From contig NC_037638.1 in NCBI RefSeq assembly GCF_003254395.2, positions 3,207,001 through 3,271,000 on the forward strand: a stretch of 64,000 nucleotides of DNA. The letters run 5' to 3'. Positions 26,394 to 41,834 of the stretch are shown here, one piece after another. A program made the position numbers and the translations under genes. This stretch comes from Apis mellifera. Taxonomy: Eukaryota > Arthropoda > Insecta > Hymenoptera > Apidae. Numbering within the stretch: position 1 is the first letter of the stretch; each line of letters begins with the position of its first letter. The notes beneath the pieces were generated by a model, which had not been told where the DNA came from, did no database searches, and was given only the letters and a program-made list of their open reading frames with translations.

Positions 26394-29300
26394 GTATGTC
26401 CCGATCTTGTTTTACGTCAACGATAACTATCTGAGAGGCAGATGCCCACGTGTGACGCACGCCTCTTGATGAAATATCGTTAAATAGAGCATGCACGCGT
26501 TATTATACGTGCCACGAGTGAGGCCTTTGAAGCCTTACCGCTGACTCTGTTTTCGGCCTTTTATTTATTGGTTAATTGTCGAAGGTTGACATCGGTCACC
26601 TTGACAAAAATTTTAGAAACTTTCGTGGTGGGGATTATACAAATTTCATTCGGGATGGGGGATGGTTTTACATAACGTTGTGACTTTGTGGAGGGAATTG
26701 TTTGAAATTTTTTAAATTAAAAAAATCTACTCGTGATCGATCGAATGATTTGAGGTTATGGAGAATGGAGATTTTTAATAATAGGTAATTATATTATAGG
26801 TTTAAAGATTTCATCGACTTATTTTTATTTATTTATCTATTAACGTAGATTTTTTTTTTTTTTTTTATAAAAATAGAGAAATAGAAATTTTTAGTTTTTA
26901 TCTTACATTAAACACGAAACGCTTTTATTAATGCTTAATATTTTATCGAGATCATAAATACGTATTTCGAGTTAAAAATAATAAACGTTTCCTAAAAATA
27001 GTGAACAGATGCCCTCTTCAAGCGATTTTATCACTCGCAATCAATAACATAATCAATATTTTGAAAGTTCCAACATCTTCGATGAATTATGTATTTCCGT
27101 AGAAATATTATGACAATCAACATTGCATTCCTCTCGTCTTTGAAGTTTGAATCGTTTTCTTGAGTTATCCATGCGAAGAGAAGTCTAATTATTTTCAGTA
27201 GCAAGTATATATTTATAACCTAAGAGGCGAGATTAAGAAGCAAGAGAAGAAAAATTATTCCATAATAATGGATCAAATTGTTTTATGAGTACGTTGTACT
27301 TCAACATTATAAAATAAATTATGATTATAGCTTTCAACGAGAAACTAGTATATGAGGCATGAAATATTTCGTACTTTTACTGCCAAGAAAAATAAGAAAA
27401 AAATAGATTCAAGTAATTCTAAATAATTGTTGTTACAAATAAAAAAAGTAAAAAAAGAAAATTGTCATGAAAAATAATTGTTATAAAATTAAAATAAATC
27501 TCGTTATCATCGGCTGAATAATTGAATGAAATATTCTTTTTATTATTTCCAATATGAAAGAAATTTCCAATCTAAATAAACTATGATATAATATAGGAAA
27601 CGAAATATTTCGATAATAATAAACATATCGAAAGCTCGCAAAGCTGTTTATTTGTAAAGCTGTTGATACGGAAAATCTGAGCTTTGTTATCTTTGTTAAA
27701 GTAAAACAATTTCTACATTAAAATATTACTTTCGACATTCTCCAATTTCGTGCGTCTTTGATTTGGCCATGTATTAATTCGGTCTCGTCTTCGTCGTGGG
27801 CGGATAGATATTTTGGTGGATTGGATCACGAAACTGGTCCTGTAGAGGTCACGATGAAGGTCACATACTTTCCACTTTATCCTCGAGATTTGCTTCGAGT
27901 TTTTTATTCGATTGATTTCTTCTTACTATTCCTCACGATAAAAATAAATGAATTTTTCTAATCAATCTATTATTTTCGTAAAATTTATATTGTGATATAA
28001 TTATCACATATTTTACATTTTTGTAATTTTTTCGTAAAATTTGTAACTTATCATAATTTGTCTGAAATTAATCATATTTTCATAAAATTATTACGTAATT
28101 ATTACATAATGTTTATATTAAAGACAATAATAAACTATGATAAACAGCTTTTGAAAGATGATCAACGATCAAACAGCTTTTTGTTTTCTGTTTCTATTTG
28201 CATTATTTCTGTTGTATCTATCACGTGTCATATTGTATCATACGTGACTAACAACGACTTTTATTTCAAAATATACATATACATAATTCATAGAAAATTA
28301 ATTCTTTCAAATTCAAATTTTTTTAGAGATGTAAAAACTTTGTTTTCGATTTAAGAACATAATAACAAATAATTCTTATCTTAATAATTTCTTTTTCTCA
28401 ACGGCAATAAACTACAATTTTATAGAAATTAATAACAATAATATACCAAATAATATACTAAATATCATGTACTAAAACCTTCGTATAAATTAAACGTACT
28501 TAGCTCTTTTATTCATATATCCGTGAACAATAAAACGGGGAATAAAAAAAGAAGTAAAAGTTTTAAAACACTTTTAAAAGCCGCAACATCAAACATGAAA
28601 ATGAAAAAAAGAGAAGAAGAGAATACCGGTAAATTCTTTTTCGATCAATATAATAATGTTCGGTATTGTGTCCCGATAATGTTCCATCGCTAGGCTAATG
28701 CTGACGTAAGGCACATTTTAAATTACCATTACGTAGTTTCATGAATATCTTATGAGCAATCTTCGCCCGCAATCCGGGACAGCTCCGGTTCGAGAATTCT
28801 TATCGACGCATACCGTTTTTCCCGATTAATCCTCTACTCGAGGACTTTTCAACCTGGTTGCACAAAAGGCTTTTACGTAAGCGTTTACCCGGTCGTTTCG
28901 AAGGCGAAACTCGAACAAACCGCCGACTGTGAAATTTCATCACGAAATAACGAAGGAGAAAAGTGCGAAACTTTCGATGCTTTCGTGTCATTGATGTAAA
29001 AGCTTGCTTTTCGAGATCGCGTGTTGCGTAAATTCAATTAACAAAACGTTATATAATTAATTTCAATCATTTTTAAGATTTCAAGGTTTCGAACGAAGCC
29101 TTCGCAATAAATGTGGTGTCAATCATCATCGTAATAAGCGCATCGTAATAACGATCTCTTATTTCTTTCTTCGAAAGGAAAGTAATTTTGCGCGAAAGAT
29201 ATTCACAAAATATATCGCAAAACACTTTTTTTTTTTATCGTTAGAAACTTTGTAACTTCGCAAAGTATGCACCAAAATTCAAAACTCGTTTCATTTAAAT

Positions 29301-29523
29301 TCTTCCCGATTCTTTCTTTCGTAACAAATATAAATAAACAACAGATCGATACCATTTCATCTCCCGCAATTTTTATTTAACTTTTAACCCCCTTCATCTT
29401 ATTAAAGCAAAGTTAATTTCGTTCGGTTGATTTCTCGATTAATTAAAACATTTAAGGAACACGAGGCCAATTTATGAAGGCACGAAAGAATCGTGTTTCT
29501 CTGTCGCGAATAAATCTGCTTAA

Positions 29524-29734
<211 letters not shown>

Positions 29735-30499
29735 ACATCTACATTAAAACCAGCAATTCCTTTTCATTTTATTCTCACATCTTCGCAATTTCTAATTGTC
29801 CTGGATAATCTTGGAGGTAATCGGCGAGATACACAGATGGTCTGGTTTCTTTCTCTCTTTTTTTTTTTTTTATCCCATTATATTTTTTTTTATTAGATAG
29901 TCGAACCAGAGTTTCCTCTCTTCCCTTCCTTCTCGTCTCATTAGAATTTAATTCCGTTAAAAAATGAAAAGTGATACGTAACCATTAGCCCAAGAAATTA
30001 CTCCCCCCGTTGCCGGGGGAGTAAAATTGTTTTACCAAACGAACGATCTCTGGCTCTCAGAATGGACGGATGAAATTTATCCGCCTAGGCGGTTTTGGCA
30101 CTCTTTCGTTTTATCCGCGAGACTCGTGGAAAGTGAAATGGAGAAGAAGCCTCGTAATCGAAGAAATTGTTCTTCGGAGAGAAAGAACGAAGAAGAGGAA
30201 TAAAACTTTCTCGTATTTCTATTACTATTTCCCATTCGATAATATAATCATTCAATATATATCATTAATATTCAATAATATATCATTCAATAATAATTGG
30301 CAAATATCAAAATGCGAAACGAGAGAAACGCAATAACTTGAACCGTTTCGCGAGAATATCGACGTAATTAAGAAATACGACGAAGCGTATGTCGAAACAA
30401 TCATCCTCAAACTTTTCGGGACGAGTAGTAAAGTATTCATCGAAGGGAAGTATTCGAGATAAATGGCAAACTTCTCGAGCTTTCGAAATTCCATACACT

Positions 30500-30740
30500 C
30501 GAACCCCCGAGGGGGGGGTTATACGCGTCGCGACCTTTCTGCTCGCGGCGCGCAACCCCACCGACTTCCGGCCGCGCATCCAAGTGCCCCCCCGGACGCT
30601 TGCCCCTCCCCTCGAGAGTCGCATCTCGAGAGCCGCCGCCGCTTTCTCCCGCGGCCGAGCTTTCTATCGCGCGGCGCAACAGCGCGTCTAATCGTCGCGG
30701 CGCGATTCGAATGCCAGCGGCACGGGATTAACACCGTGAT
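30500..30740. promoter_or_regulatory. CpG-rich island inside the numb intron, candidate alternative promoter or enhancer
   Basis: About 240 bp dense in CG dinucleotides (GCGGCGCGC, CCGCGGCCG, GTCGCGGCGCG) stand out sharply from the AT-rich intron. There is no TATA box and no coding frame I trust. The patch could be the start region of a short-isoform numb transcript or a regulatory element. Confidence 0.3.
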
Positions 30741-30940
30741 TGACCTCCGTGGAATGTGATACCGTTTAGAAGTGTAATATGTGATATAGAATAGCTTCTA
30801 AACAGTTTCCATTTTTTTTTCCACAGAGATTTAATTGTCTTGCCTTCTTCGCGAAATGTGAGAATATTATCATGATCGGTCGTTGTGCACGCGAAATTTG
30901 ATTATGTCTCTCGTGTCTAGGTTAGAGTTGAGCGTTGACA

Positions 30941-31097
30941 GAGATGTTTAGATATTTAATAAAGTGTTTGATGTATGAAATATATATTTTAAGAATTTAA
31001 AATTAATATACGTAGATATACGATAGAGATGTTTAGATATTTAATAAAGTGTTTGATGTATGAAATATATATTTTAAGAATTTAAAATTAATATACG
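30941..31097. repeat. 85-bp tandem duplication
   Basis: A block starting GAGATGTTTAGATATTTAAT at 30941 is repeated almost perfectly from 31026. The second copy diverges near 31097. The near identity implies a recent duplication. Confidence 0.85.
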
Positions 31098-31633
31098 TTT
31101 GGAGTTTGAAGCAAAGTTTTCTATTTGCGTTTTCGAGGACGATGATTGGGAATTTTGTTAATGATAATTAATTAGTTCATAGAGAGATTAATAAAACAAA
31201 CTAGTTTTTTTTTAGATTCTTTCATCTGATATTTCTTTAATTAAATTAAAGTATGGATGATGGACAATGATAAACGTGGTTAATAACAGTTAAAATTATT
31301 TATTTTTATAAACACTTAAAACAATTTAATACAATTCATCTAAAGCTACTTTCGTGAATATTCATTTAATTTGCATTAATTCTTCAATACTTTTTGAATA
31401 ATAATTATAATACAAATCAATGGGATTGAAACGAATAATAAGACACTGTAAATTTAAAAATTGAAAATTGAAATTTTTCTAATACTAATATATAATTAAA
31501 ATTATTATAGTTTAAAATATAAAACGTTAAATTGCAAATTTAAAGATTAATTTTTAATTATAATAATTTAGATAAAGTTTAATACAAGAAAAAATGAAAT
31601 GAATTAAATAATAATATAAGTGCAAAATAGCTA

Positions 31634-31678
<45 letters not shown>

Positions 31679-31801
31679 ATATATATATATATTATTATAT
31701 ATATATATATATATATATTATTATATATATATATATTTTATTTATATATTATAATAGCTATGATATATATATATATATATATATATATCATAGCTATTAT
31801 A

Positions 31802-31860
<59 letters not shown>
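31634..31860. repeat. TA-rich satellite with a perfect 70-bp palindrome
   Basis: Runs of (TA)n are interrupted by TAGCTATGA. From 31741 to 31810 the sequence is a perfect inverted repeat. Its 23-bp arms (31741-31763 and 31788-31810) flank an alternating AT centre. A third copy of the arm core lies at 31628-31638. Cruciform-prone, non-coding. Confidence 0.9.
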
Positions 31861-31863
<3 letters not shown>

Positions 31864-34800
31864 TATCTTTATCATCAAGAAAATTATTTTTATAAAAATT
31901 TATTTAGAATACATGTTTTAAAATTATTAATATTCTAGAAAGTATTAAAAAAAATAATACTCAGTTATAAGTTTCAGCTCTAACTATTATGAAAATTAAA
32001 TTTCATTTGATTACAAAAGCTAATAAAATTCGATACATTGATCCGTTTTCCATTACACTTTCTTTCATTGTGTTTATTACACGATCAATTATCACGCGTA
32101 AAACTTGAGTCAGATGCAAGACGATCGTAATGAGGAGGTTCATCCTCGACTGGAGCAATTCGAACCAAATTAATAAAGTGAGTTTAATACGATCATGATG
32201 GATCGTGCTCGTACAAATGCGATTTAATATACTGCGAATAAATATATATATATATACATTGCCATTCTTTAATAGGGGATTGACCTATAAAAATATGTAC
32301 AGATAAAATATCATATCGATACGCAGAGATAAAATTCGAATATATTATTTTTATTTTGTCAAGTAAACATTTTCATTCTATTTCGTTACGTAAATAATTC
32401 CATTTTTTATTTTCTTCCATACACGAGATATGAATAGAAATTAAATTACAATTTTTATTCTAGAAAAAAATATTTCTTCGTCTTGCAAACATCTTTTTAA
32501 AATTATTTAAAAAAAAAAATTGCATATACATTCGTAAGTGTTTTATAAAGTGTTTTAAGTTATATTTAAATTTAATGAGAAATTTTTCGCGATTTCCTTT
32601 TAACGAAGGGTATTACGAACAAGGGAAGTAGCGCGATACTTTCGAACAAGTTTGAAATTTCGCGAATCTTGTTCTACAAGAATACAAACAGGTTCCTCGT
32701 AACAGGAGAAACTTCTCCCACATTGTCGATATATCTCCTGTTTCGATGATATCATTGAATTTGATTAAAGCAAAATTCATATTTTCAGAATATTTGAATA
32801 TTAGAGATAATTATTCTTAATTTTCATTTATCTAAATTTTTTGACAAATCTCGAACGAATTTATACACGTGTCATTTCGAATATGTATTTTATCATTGAT
32901 ACAGACAGAAGTGGATCAAGTTTAATCTCGTTACGATATTATATTGTACGGTTTTTTATCGGATATTAGATACTTGAAAAGAGAGAGGGGAGGAGAAGAA
33001 TTAAAGATCATATGATATCCGTCCGTCGAAATTTATTTTTTTTTCGAGGCTAGATTCATCTTACCAAGCATCGAAAGACAAATATAAACTTCACCGGTCG
33101 AGAAAATATTCTTGATGTTCTCCAGATAGCGACTGTTCCATTTGAAATTCTAATGTATTTCTTGAAATTTTATATAGTTGAAGTCTAAATTTGCATCTCT
33201 ACAATATGCATCTGCCAAATTGTACACGTTCTATAATATATCTTACATTCATTAAAATTTAATTTTGCATAACAATAATTTACGCAACACTTGATCCAGA
33301 AGTATTTTAAAACTATTATATTCTTCTCACGATCAAAAAAAAACCTCTCGAAAAATCATCCGCACATTTCACAAATCTTCCATTTTTTTTCTCGTATCAA
33401 AATTAATTAATTTCATTCCTGATTGCAAATTCCACTATATAATAAAACACGTATCACTATCCAAGCCAAAAGAAACGTATAATATCTCTGTAGAAAAATT
33501 CGGTTTCTTACTTATCGCGCCTCGGTAAAAAAGTCTCTACTGCTATTATTCGACATTGCAATTTTCCTGTCGCAATATACGCGAGACGTGACGTTAAAAG
33601 AGCCGGAAACGATTTCCTCCGACGTTTCGAACGCGTTCCTCGAAGGGAGCTGTAAGGAGAGATTACGCAAACCGCGAATTCACCGGGGCGTTTGTGATTA
33701 CGTACGAATCGTATTACGCGAATGACACGCATAAATTTATACGTCGGATCGGCCACGCACACGAAGCGTGGAAGCGTGTGCGTGTGCGACGAACGAGGGG
33801 ATCGAACTCAAGGATAACTAGTGCCGCGCGTCGATGTCCGTATGCTTGATAGCGGGTATAGATAGAAGGAGATCTGGAATTCTATAGGGTGTCTTGGAAT
33901 TCTACTAGAAGACGCCGTTTGCTTTATAATAAAAAGTAAGAAAAATGTTGCGATTTAATATTGAATAATTTTATTTCGATTTTGGAACTGATTAGATTAG
34001 GAAAATTTAATAATTTATTTCTAATTTATTTGATCTGCATCATGTATTTACAAAATGAAAAGAAAACAAGTCATTTTATATTCTTTAATCACAAACATTC
34101 GTTTCTACAGAATAAAAGGAATTCTAAGATGATAAGTTTACTTGTCAATATTTACATCTATCTTATCCTAATATATTTACGAATAATAAAAATCCTCGTC
34201 CAATTTGACAAACGTCTATAAAAGGAAAGACATTATTCGAAGGTATTTCTACGCCCATTAAAAGTAGAGTAACGGCCTCACAATAAAAAGCGAATACTCT
34301 TTAAGCGCGGTTTGCGGCTCGGCAGAGTCGGCCATACGTAAAATTTATTGTCGCGCTGGTGTAAACTCTGTTGCAGGTTTCCACCGCAGGCGTACATAGA
34401 TGAATCGTCGCATTCGCAACGATGTATTCTCGTTATTGTCCTGCAAATAGCATCGCTCATCGTGTATACGCGTCTACGTTTGCAACACCTGTCTCTCGGT
34501 GAAAGGATCGAGCAGGATTGTAGAGAGAGGGGCATTGGCAGATATTCGTTGTTTAGTGCCAGACTTGCCATTTCAACCTTCTCAATGTCTTCTTTCCCAT
34601 TTCTCTACACGATTCGTGTACACGGCCGGTAATTGTTTGTATTGTAGCGCGACTTTCAACGACCTCTAAATTTCGTCTCGGACAAATTTTATTTGACAAC
34701 AGTTGAGAGCAATTATTTGAAATGGTTGTCGAGATAATTTCGAGATAGAAATTTATCTATTCATCTTCGTATGTTGAAGATGTTTGGATATTATTTTTCT

Positions 34801-36786
34801 ATATTTTCTTTAATATAAATTTTATCAACTCAGAACCGATGGAAAACATTTTCTTAAAAATAAATATTAAATATTTGTTAATTAAATTGAAACTTTGAAT
34901 CGCATGTACTATACGTATAATCAAACGAACAAAGTAGATAATATTTAATGTCCATAAACTGGAAAATAATTGTACTAATTACACTATTGAATGTATCCTT
35001 TAAGCGAAGATGAACAATGGTTGATTATAAGAAAACCTTCTTATCCCGACGTTAACGTAATTAGTATAATTAACGTTATGGGAAAACGGCATTTTGCTGG
35101 AAAGTCTGGGAAATGAAACCCCATTGTCCATACCATATTTAAACTTTCATACTTCTGCCATATAATTTTCCATCCAATTTTTTAAAAATAATTTAAAGGT
35201 CAAAAAAAAAATTCTGTTTTACAAAGATGACTTATACACTTATATACAAAAGGGGAGAAAAAATAGATTAAAAAAAATATTTCAAAATTTTTTTCACCCT
35301 AAAATTTCTCATATTCTTCCGGTCATCGCAATTCACAATATCGATTTCATCTTGCCAGCAATGGTGCTCGAGATATAGTTCAAAAAAGAAAAACATGCAC
35401 ACGATCCCTTGTTCCTCATTGGCGCGAGGATCGTTGGCAGAATCCAGTGTCTTCTTGCGTTTCGGGTCGACGAACCGATAGGGCTTGCGTGAATGTGTGC
35501 GCGCGGTGTATTGTATACCGGCTTTCACCGTCGCCTTTCTAGGTCACGACACCTCTCGTCAGGGGCCAGAAGATCCGTGGCTTCGATTGGCACGTAGCCC
35601 TAAAGTAAGAAATGCCAGGCCACGGAGAGAAGAGGCCTGCCAATCCGGCCATTCAGATTCTTTTCAAGACTACTGCTGTAAAGCTGTAGTAAAAACCGAG
35701 CGAGCGTTCCGCTTATAGTGTCAGGGACAGCTGTGGTGGCTGTGGCTGTGCGTGGCCACCGCTACAGGCTATTTCAAACACTTTTGCCAACCCTACTTTC
35801 AATGAAAATAGCACGATACTTTAGGGATCTTACTTACGATAATATTCTCTATTTTATTTAATACGTTAATGGAACTTTTTTTCCCCTCTTTTCCTTACCG
35901 TGTTATGGTAGATAATAAAATATCGATATAGTTGAGTAAATAGAAATTGAATCTTTAATATTCGTTCTATATTTATCTTGTTATGAAAGAAAAATAAAGC
36001 GTGCATTATTTAACGAGAATCTTTTTTCGATATATTTATTTTTCTTTAAGAATTGATTATAAAAATCCTTTTTTTTTTTTTTTTCAAATTTCATTTAAAT
36101 TATAGATATAGCAGAATCATCTCAATTGAAAACAATTCGTCCAGAAACTTTACAAAAATCTCTAACAACAATCGAATGTAATTAAAATGGATAGAAATTA
36201 TGAAAGAATATCTCGATTTAAGAACAATCACGAAACGTGATATATTTTTTTTAATTAGAATTTTTACACTGACATGAGAAATATTCCATATAGCCTCTTA
36301 ACAATATCTAACATTTAACAATGATGTTCACAGAAAGATCTCGTTGCAAAACACGTCGATAGATCCCGTTAAAGGATTCATCAATAATTATACACGAGGT
36401 CATGGTGCCTATCTGTTCTTCTCTTCTATTTACGATATTTTACCTACCGCCAACTTGGTATACATGGTAAACGGTAGATCCGACCTTGAGGCGTGAAAGG
36501 AAATATGGCCGCTGGAGAATGCATCTGTGGTTATTATGTGTGCACGCTGACGGGCTATGCATGTCAAAACGTAGGCAGATCGATCTAACGCCGCAATTTC
36601 CTGCTGTTAGCGAGCCACGGATTTTACGGCACTCCCATCTCGAACGGCCGATATTAAAAAAAAAACGCCCTTAGAAAGAAGCCTTCGTTTACTGGCTGGA
36701 ATGTCGTTCGAGAAATTGAATGTGGTTAACTCGATTCTTCGTTTATTCCTTGCGAGAATTCCCGCATTGAAAAGAAGAATATAATG

Positions 36787-36789
<3 letters not shown>

Positions 36790-36839
<50 letters not shown>
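36790..36839. repeat. (AT)n microsatellite
   Basis: About 50 bp of uninterrupted AT dinucleotide within the numb intron. Confidence 0.95.
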
Positions 36840-36844
<5 letters not shown>

Positions 36845-39800
36845 CTGGATTACTGGATTAAATAAAATTTCCATTTTTAAAGATATGTAAAAACATGTAT
36901 ATGTTTATATAGTTATGTTTTATTTAATATACAAGATGATTTAAAACATTGAAAAATAAATCGTTTAAAGTTTCAAGGTTCTTCTTAAGAAAATCTCTTT
37001 TTATTTTTTTAATTTTTAAGTAAGAAGGTATATTGAAAATTAAATTTGTTATATACTTTCTTAATTATTGTTGCATATTTTTCATCAAATCATTTTTCTT
37101 ATTTTAATTAAATATAGTATCAGTAAAAGGAGAAAAAGTGTTGTTAATCGATTGGTTCTTTCTCATGGTAAGAAATCTACTTTATCAACGGAGAGAGCGA
37201 AGAAACGAGAAAGATAAGATATATCGTGAAGTGAAGGATTTTCAAAGGAAGTTAATTCATTCTTTTTTTAAATGAAAATATTTTAAATGAAAACAAAAAA
37301 ATCTTTTTTCTTAATTCACTTTTGAAATCTAACGAAATGAAAACTGACAAATAGCATAAATAATCATGGAATGATTATTTAAAAGATAGGTTAGCATATT
37401 TTTTTTTTCTTTTGTTAAGAGATTATTAAAATTCTAATTAATTCATTGAAACAAAGAAGAATGAATAAATGTAAGAGTTGCATAAATTTCAAATTAATTT
37501 ACTTTTCACGAAAAAGAAATAATAAATAATTTATGTTTTTGTAATTTCACGTTTAAACAGATTTTCCATTTCTGATAAAATTAAAAAAAAAGTGATGACT
37601 ATACGGAACAAGTAACTACTGACAATGAGTCATCACACGTGTAATAAGAACAGAATTGTACTTGTGTATATCGTAATAATTTAATTTGAGATGACTAATC
37701 GTATCTATACGTACAAAATAATATCACATTAAGTCATGTAAAAATTACAGAGTAATACAGAGTATTAAAATTATGCATAAATTATACTAAATTAAATTAT
37801 TATTATTTTCAGAAGCATTCAAATTCAAGTTAATCTGTACTTTTCAAAATTTATTTTTTAAATCAATATGCATACACAATATTATTATTTTTAATTATAA
37901 ACATTTCTATTTCTTTCAATGTTACGCAACGTCGTTAGAATAATAAGAGAGGAAAATGCAAAGTAACGGGTTTCCTTATAATTTTTTTTCATAACATTCC
38001 ATGAATTGGAAACAAGCTATTAATTAATATTGATCGATAAATTAATTATCTATTACTCATTCAATATTATCATTCATAGAATCACGACACGTGTATGTTT
38101 ATGTGTAAATTCGATTAATTCATTAATTATTATCATTAAAAATTTGCATTTTTTTTAATTATTTATTTACATATAAAAATAATTATTTTTACTGGCAAAG
38201 TTTTTTAAACAAATCTTCAAATTATTGAATTTTTCCAGTTTGGAATATCAATTTAATATGAATATTAAATTTGTTTAAATTCAATGTTATTCTTATCGCG
38301 TATTTTCTACTCCGAAGTAATAAAAATATACGACATATATTTCTCGAAAATTGTATTTCTTTCGTGAGAATGTTACAACAATGAAGTTTCATTGAAAAAG
38401 TAAGAACGTGCAATCAAATTGCATGATAAACATGGATATGCATCTTAATCGAGGAATGATTTTAAAGAAAATACGACTTTTCAAGGATTCATTTTAGACA
38501 TAATTTTATTCAAGTATCGAGGTTCAGGGACTCTATTTTTTTCTTTTTTTTTTTTTTTTTTTTGTATCTTATGAATAAGAAGAGACGATTATTTAAATTT
38601 CGTCCTTATTATCGTCATTATTACGTCACATCTCGAAATAGATGTAATTTTGCTTTCAAGTAAAGAAAAAAAATTCAAATTACAGTTTATTGCATTTCAT
38701 AACTATGAAGATTTCTTAATTTTATGAAACATAAGTAATTTGATTTATTTCTATGAAATAAATCTAACAATTCTCACGATATAAAAATCGAATTTTAATT
38801 ATAAAAGTAATAAAAAAATATTATAAGTTTATTTTTACTTAAAATTTGATCTAATTTTAAAATTATTTTCTTTTTTTTTTTCTTCAAAATTAGGAAAAAA
38901 AAAATAACAATATTTTAAATTTTTCCCACGTGATGTTACAACGAAGAATACACACAATTTTCGTTTTGTAAAGCTCTTACGAGAAATTTTTTTTTTATAA
39001 CATGTTAAGAATTTCCGGATGGCTGAGACATTACTCACTATCCGACTCATGGGTAAAGTTCGAAAAAAAAAAAAAGAAAGTTGTAAGTATCGCTGAAGAC
39101 GAAGTCGAATAAAGTATGCCAGACAATCCAGTTCAATGATTCACTTAACCCTTCGTATTATATACACTTTTTATTTCATTTCCTTTTTAATACGCATTTT
39201 AATCCACGATAATTTATCGTTTTTTTTTAATTTCTTACATCTACATTATATTAGCGGTAAAGAGGATTAATTGGTAATATTTTCAAATATAAAACTGAGA
39301 TAGATTGGAACGAAACACCCTGTAGATTAGAGAGACACAGAGAGTTCATGATTGCTTTCATGCATATTACTTAACCTAGGGTTCGTTGATGACCAAATAA
39401 CATCCTTGATAGGTTTCCATCAGTGAATCAGTGGGCGAGAGTAATTCAATTGACTGTATGTAATCACTGCAGACGCAGAACAGTTATGTTCTAGACGAAA
39501 TAAATTTTACACATCCTTTTATTTTTATTTCAACTTTATTTCTAATTTAAAATTGTATAACTCTAAATTTTTTTGATAACTAGTTGTATATTTTCATTCA
39601 TACTAAATTCCATATATACATAAAACACATATTTACACAAAAAATAAATAAATCTTTTTACGTTCACAAAAATAAATACTTACTCACGACATAATTATAT
39701 CGCTCAATAATTAAAAAAAAATCAAAATCTACGCGTACGAAGATATCATTGGGTCACGTGGCCGTCGTGATTCAACATCGAGCCACTTACGGACCAACCA

Positions 39801-41834
39801 CTTATCGATCCTCCTCGAAACGATTATCTGTTTCGGCACGGGGACCAACACGTGGACGCGATAGCGAAGTACGAATCGAATCGCATCGCGACGATCCACT
39901 TCTCTCGTTTCAGTTCTAACACTCTCATAAGCCTATTACCGGGCTAAGCAAACAGTCCGGGTAATCCGATTGCATCGAGAGTGCTTGCTTTCGCACGTTT
40001 TAACTATTAGCCCGGTCCTCGTGCGCGATCGGCTATCTCCGGCTCGACTCGGAAAAAAAGAAGCGTCCTCGAGTTTGGCGCGCTCTATATGGTCCGATTA
40101 TTTTCTCATCGTATCGGTACGGCGAACTGATTCACGGTAGAGATGGGTTGTTACACGGTGGTTACAGCTGCGAGAATTCATTGTTGTTCCACGAACGAGG
40201 ACTTATCCTCGGGAACGAGGATCGTTACGCGTACGTGACAATATTTGCTTGGTCTTGGAACGCGTTTCTGCGAACCACGCGCGTGAGATGCGATCAAATA
40301 TCGCGCGGTGGACGGTTGGAAACGTTTTGCGCCACGGATAAATGTTGTTCCAACGGGGATTATAGGCGATTAGTTGACTATACTAGTATCGCATCCTCGT
40401 TTTCGATGTAATAATTTTTTCTGATAATTTCATCCGAACATCGAATACGAATATTATATATTTTTGAGGTTATGTGGATATCGCGATGACAAATGAAGAC
40501 TTGTTGATTCAATTTAAGAAGCTTTTATATAATGAATGTATACGTTTATACATCTTAAATTTGAATTTATTCCAAAAATTAAATCACTATAATAACATTG
40601 CTGGCCGTATTCCATTGGATCCTCTTTCCATCTATCTATTAATATCGTCTGTATCATTAATATGATCCGTTGCTTAGATTTTTAATTTTTTCTACGGAAA
40701 AAAATATCTTCGATCAGAAATCTTCATTCGATGGAAAACTCTTTATTAAAATTCTTGGGAATTCCTGAATTTCGTATGCGCAAGATTTTAAATCTTCATA
40801 ATCTTCTCTTGGCAAGAATTTCTTGGCCAATGTAATACGCGTATGTATAATACACCTTGATCGATAAAACTCTTGTGTCTATAGAGAAGAACATCTGTTT
40901 TGTATCCAAAAAGCAAAATGTTTTGTACAATGACAAAAAAAGACACTAGTAATAATTACATAATATTAAAAAATTTTAATATATAACAATTTTTTTTAAT
41001 TTTGCTTTTTAAGTAAAATAACTAACAACTTCTTTTTTCGATTCACAATTTCGAAAATCAATCCATCCAAGAGGAATAATTTCGTATAATATTTTCCTCG
41101 TTCACTGGCGACACGATGAAAAGCCGGGATTAAAAAAAAGAAATCGTTCCCTTGGGAATACCCCGCATCCCATATCATGTTCGCACTCGAGCACGAGATA
41201 TATTTTACGATGTCTATGCCGTGATGGGGTGGCGCTCTGATGATCACGATCCCTGATATTACGAGGATCGTGCATGCATGAATTAACGTGTTTTCATATT
41301 TTTAAAGACGTGATTTTATCTTATATGCAACTAATGAACCGAGCGAACTTACCTTCTGGATTATCGATTATGACAAATGTAAACGATCCATGTAGTATCC
41401 AAGTACTTATCCAAGTGGTGGATATTTTGTAATGTATTAGAAAATAAAAAAAAACTGTATTTTTATCGCTATTGAATACCATTGAAAGAAGAATATAAAA
41501 ATTAGTAAAAAAAATAATGGAATACTGTTTCGTACTGCTAAGAGCATATATATATATATATTGTATTAAAAGTGTAATAAATTTATATAGAAATATCAAG
41601 AATTCCATTAAAACGCTTTTAATGGAAATTAAGTTTGATGAAATAATAAAGTTGGATAAGCATACTTTATATATGCAACATACTTTTCCTCTCAAACTTA
41701 TTGATTTATCGATAAGATTGTGTACACCGCTTATCAAAAGTTTCTCAAATTGATGGAAAAATATATCTCGAAATAATATGATTTAACTTGTAAAAAGGCT
41801 AATCTTATTATTACATCCATTGTTGTTCAAAAAA

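Noticed and set aside
30307..30759. Five overlapping open frames on both strands over the CpG island
   Set aside because: All are Arg/Ala/Ser/Pro-rich by composition only; none has coding character.
41321..41737. Minus-strand 138-codon hydrophobic frame with a GTAAGT donor near 41350
   Set aside because: Composition follows AT content, no convincing acceptor or start, and no recognised domain; it lies within the numb intron on the opposite strand.
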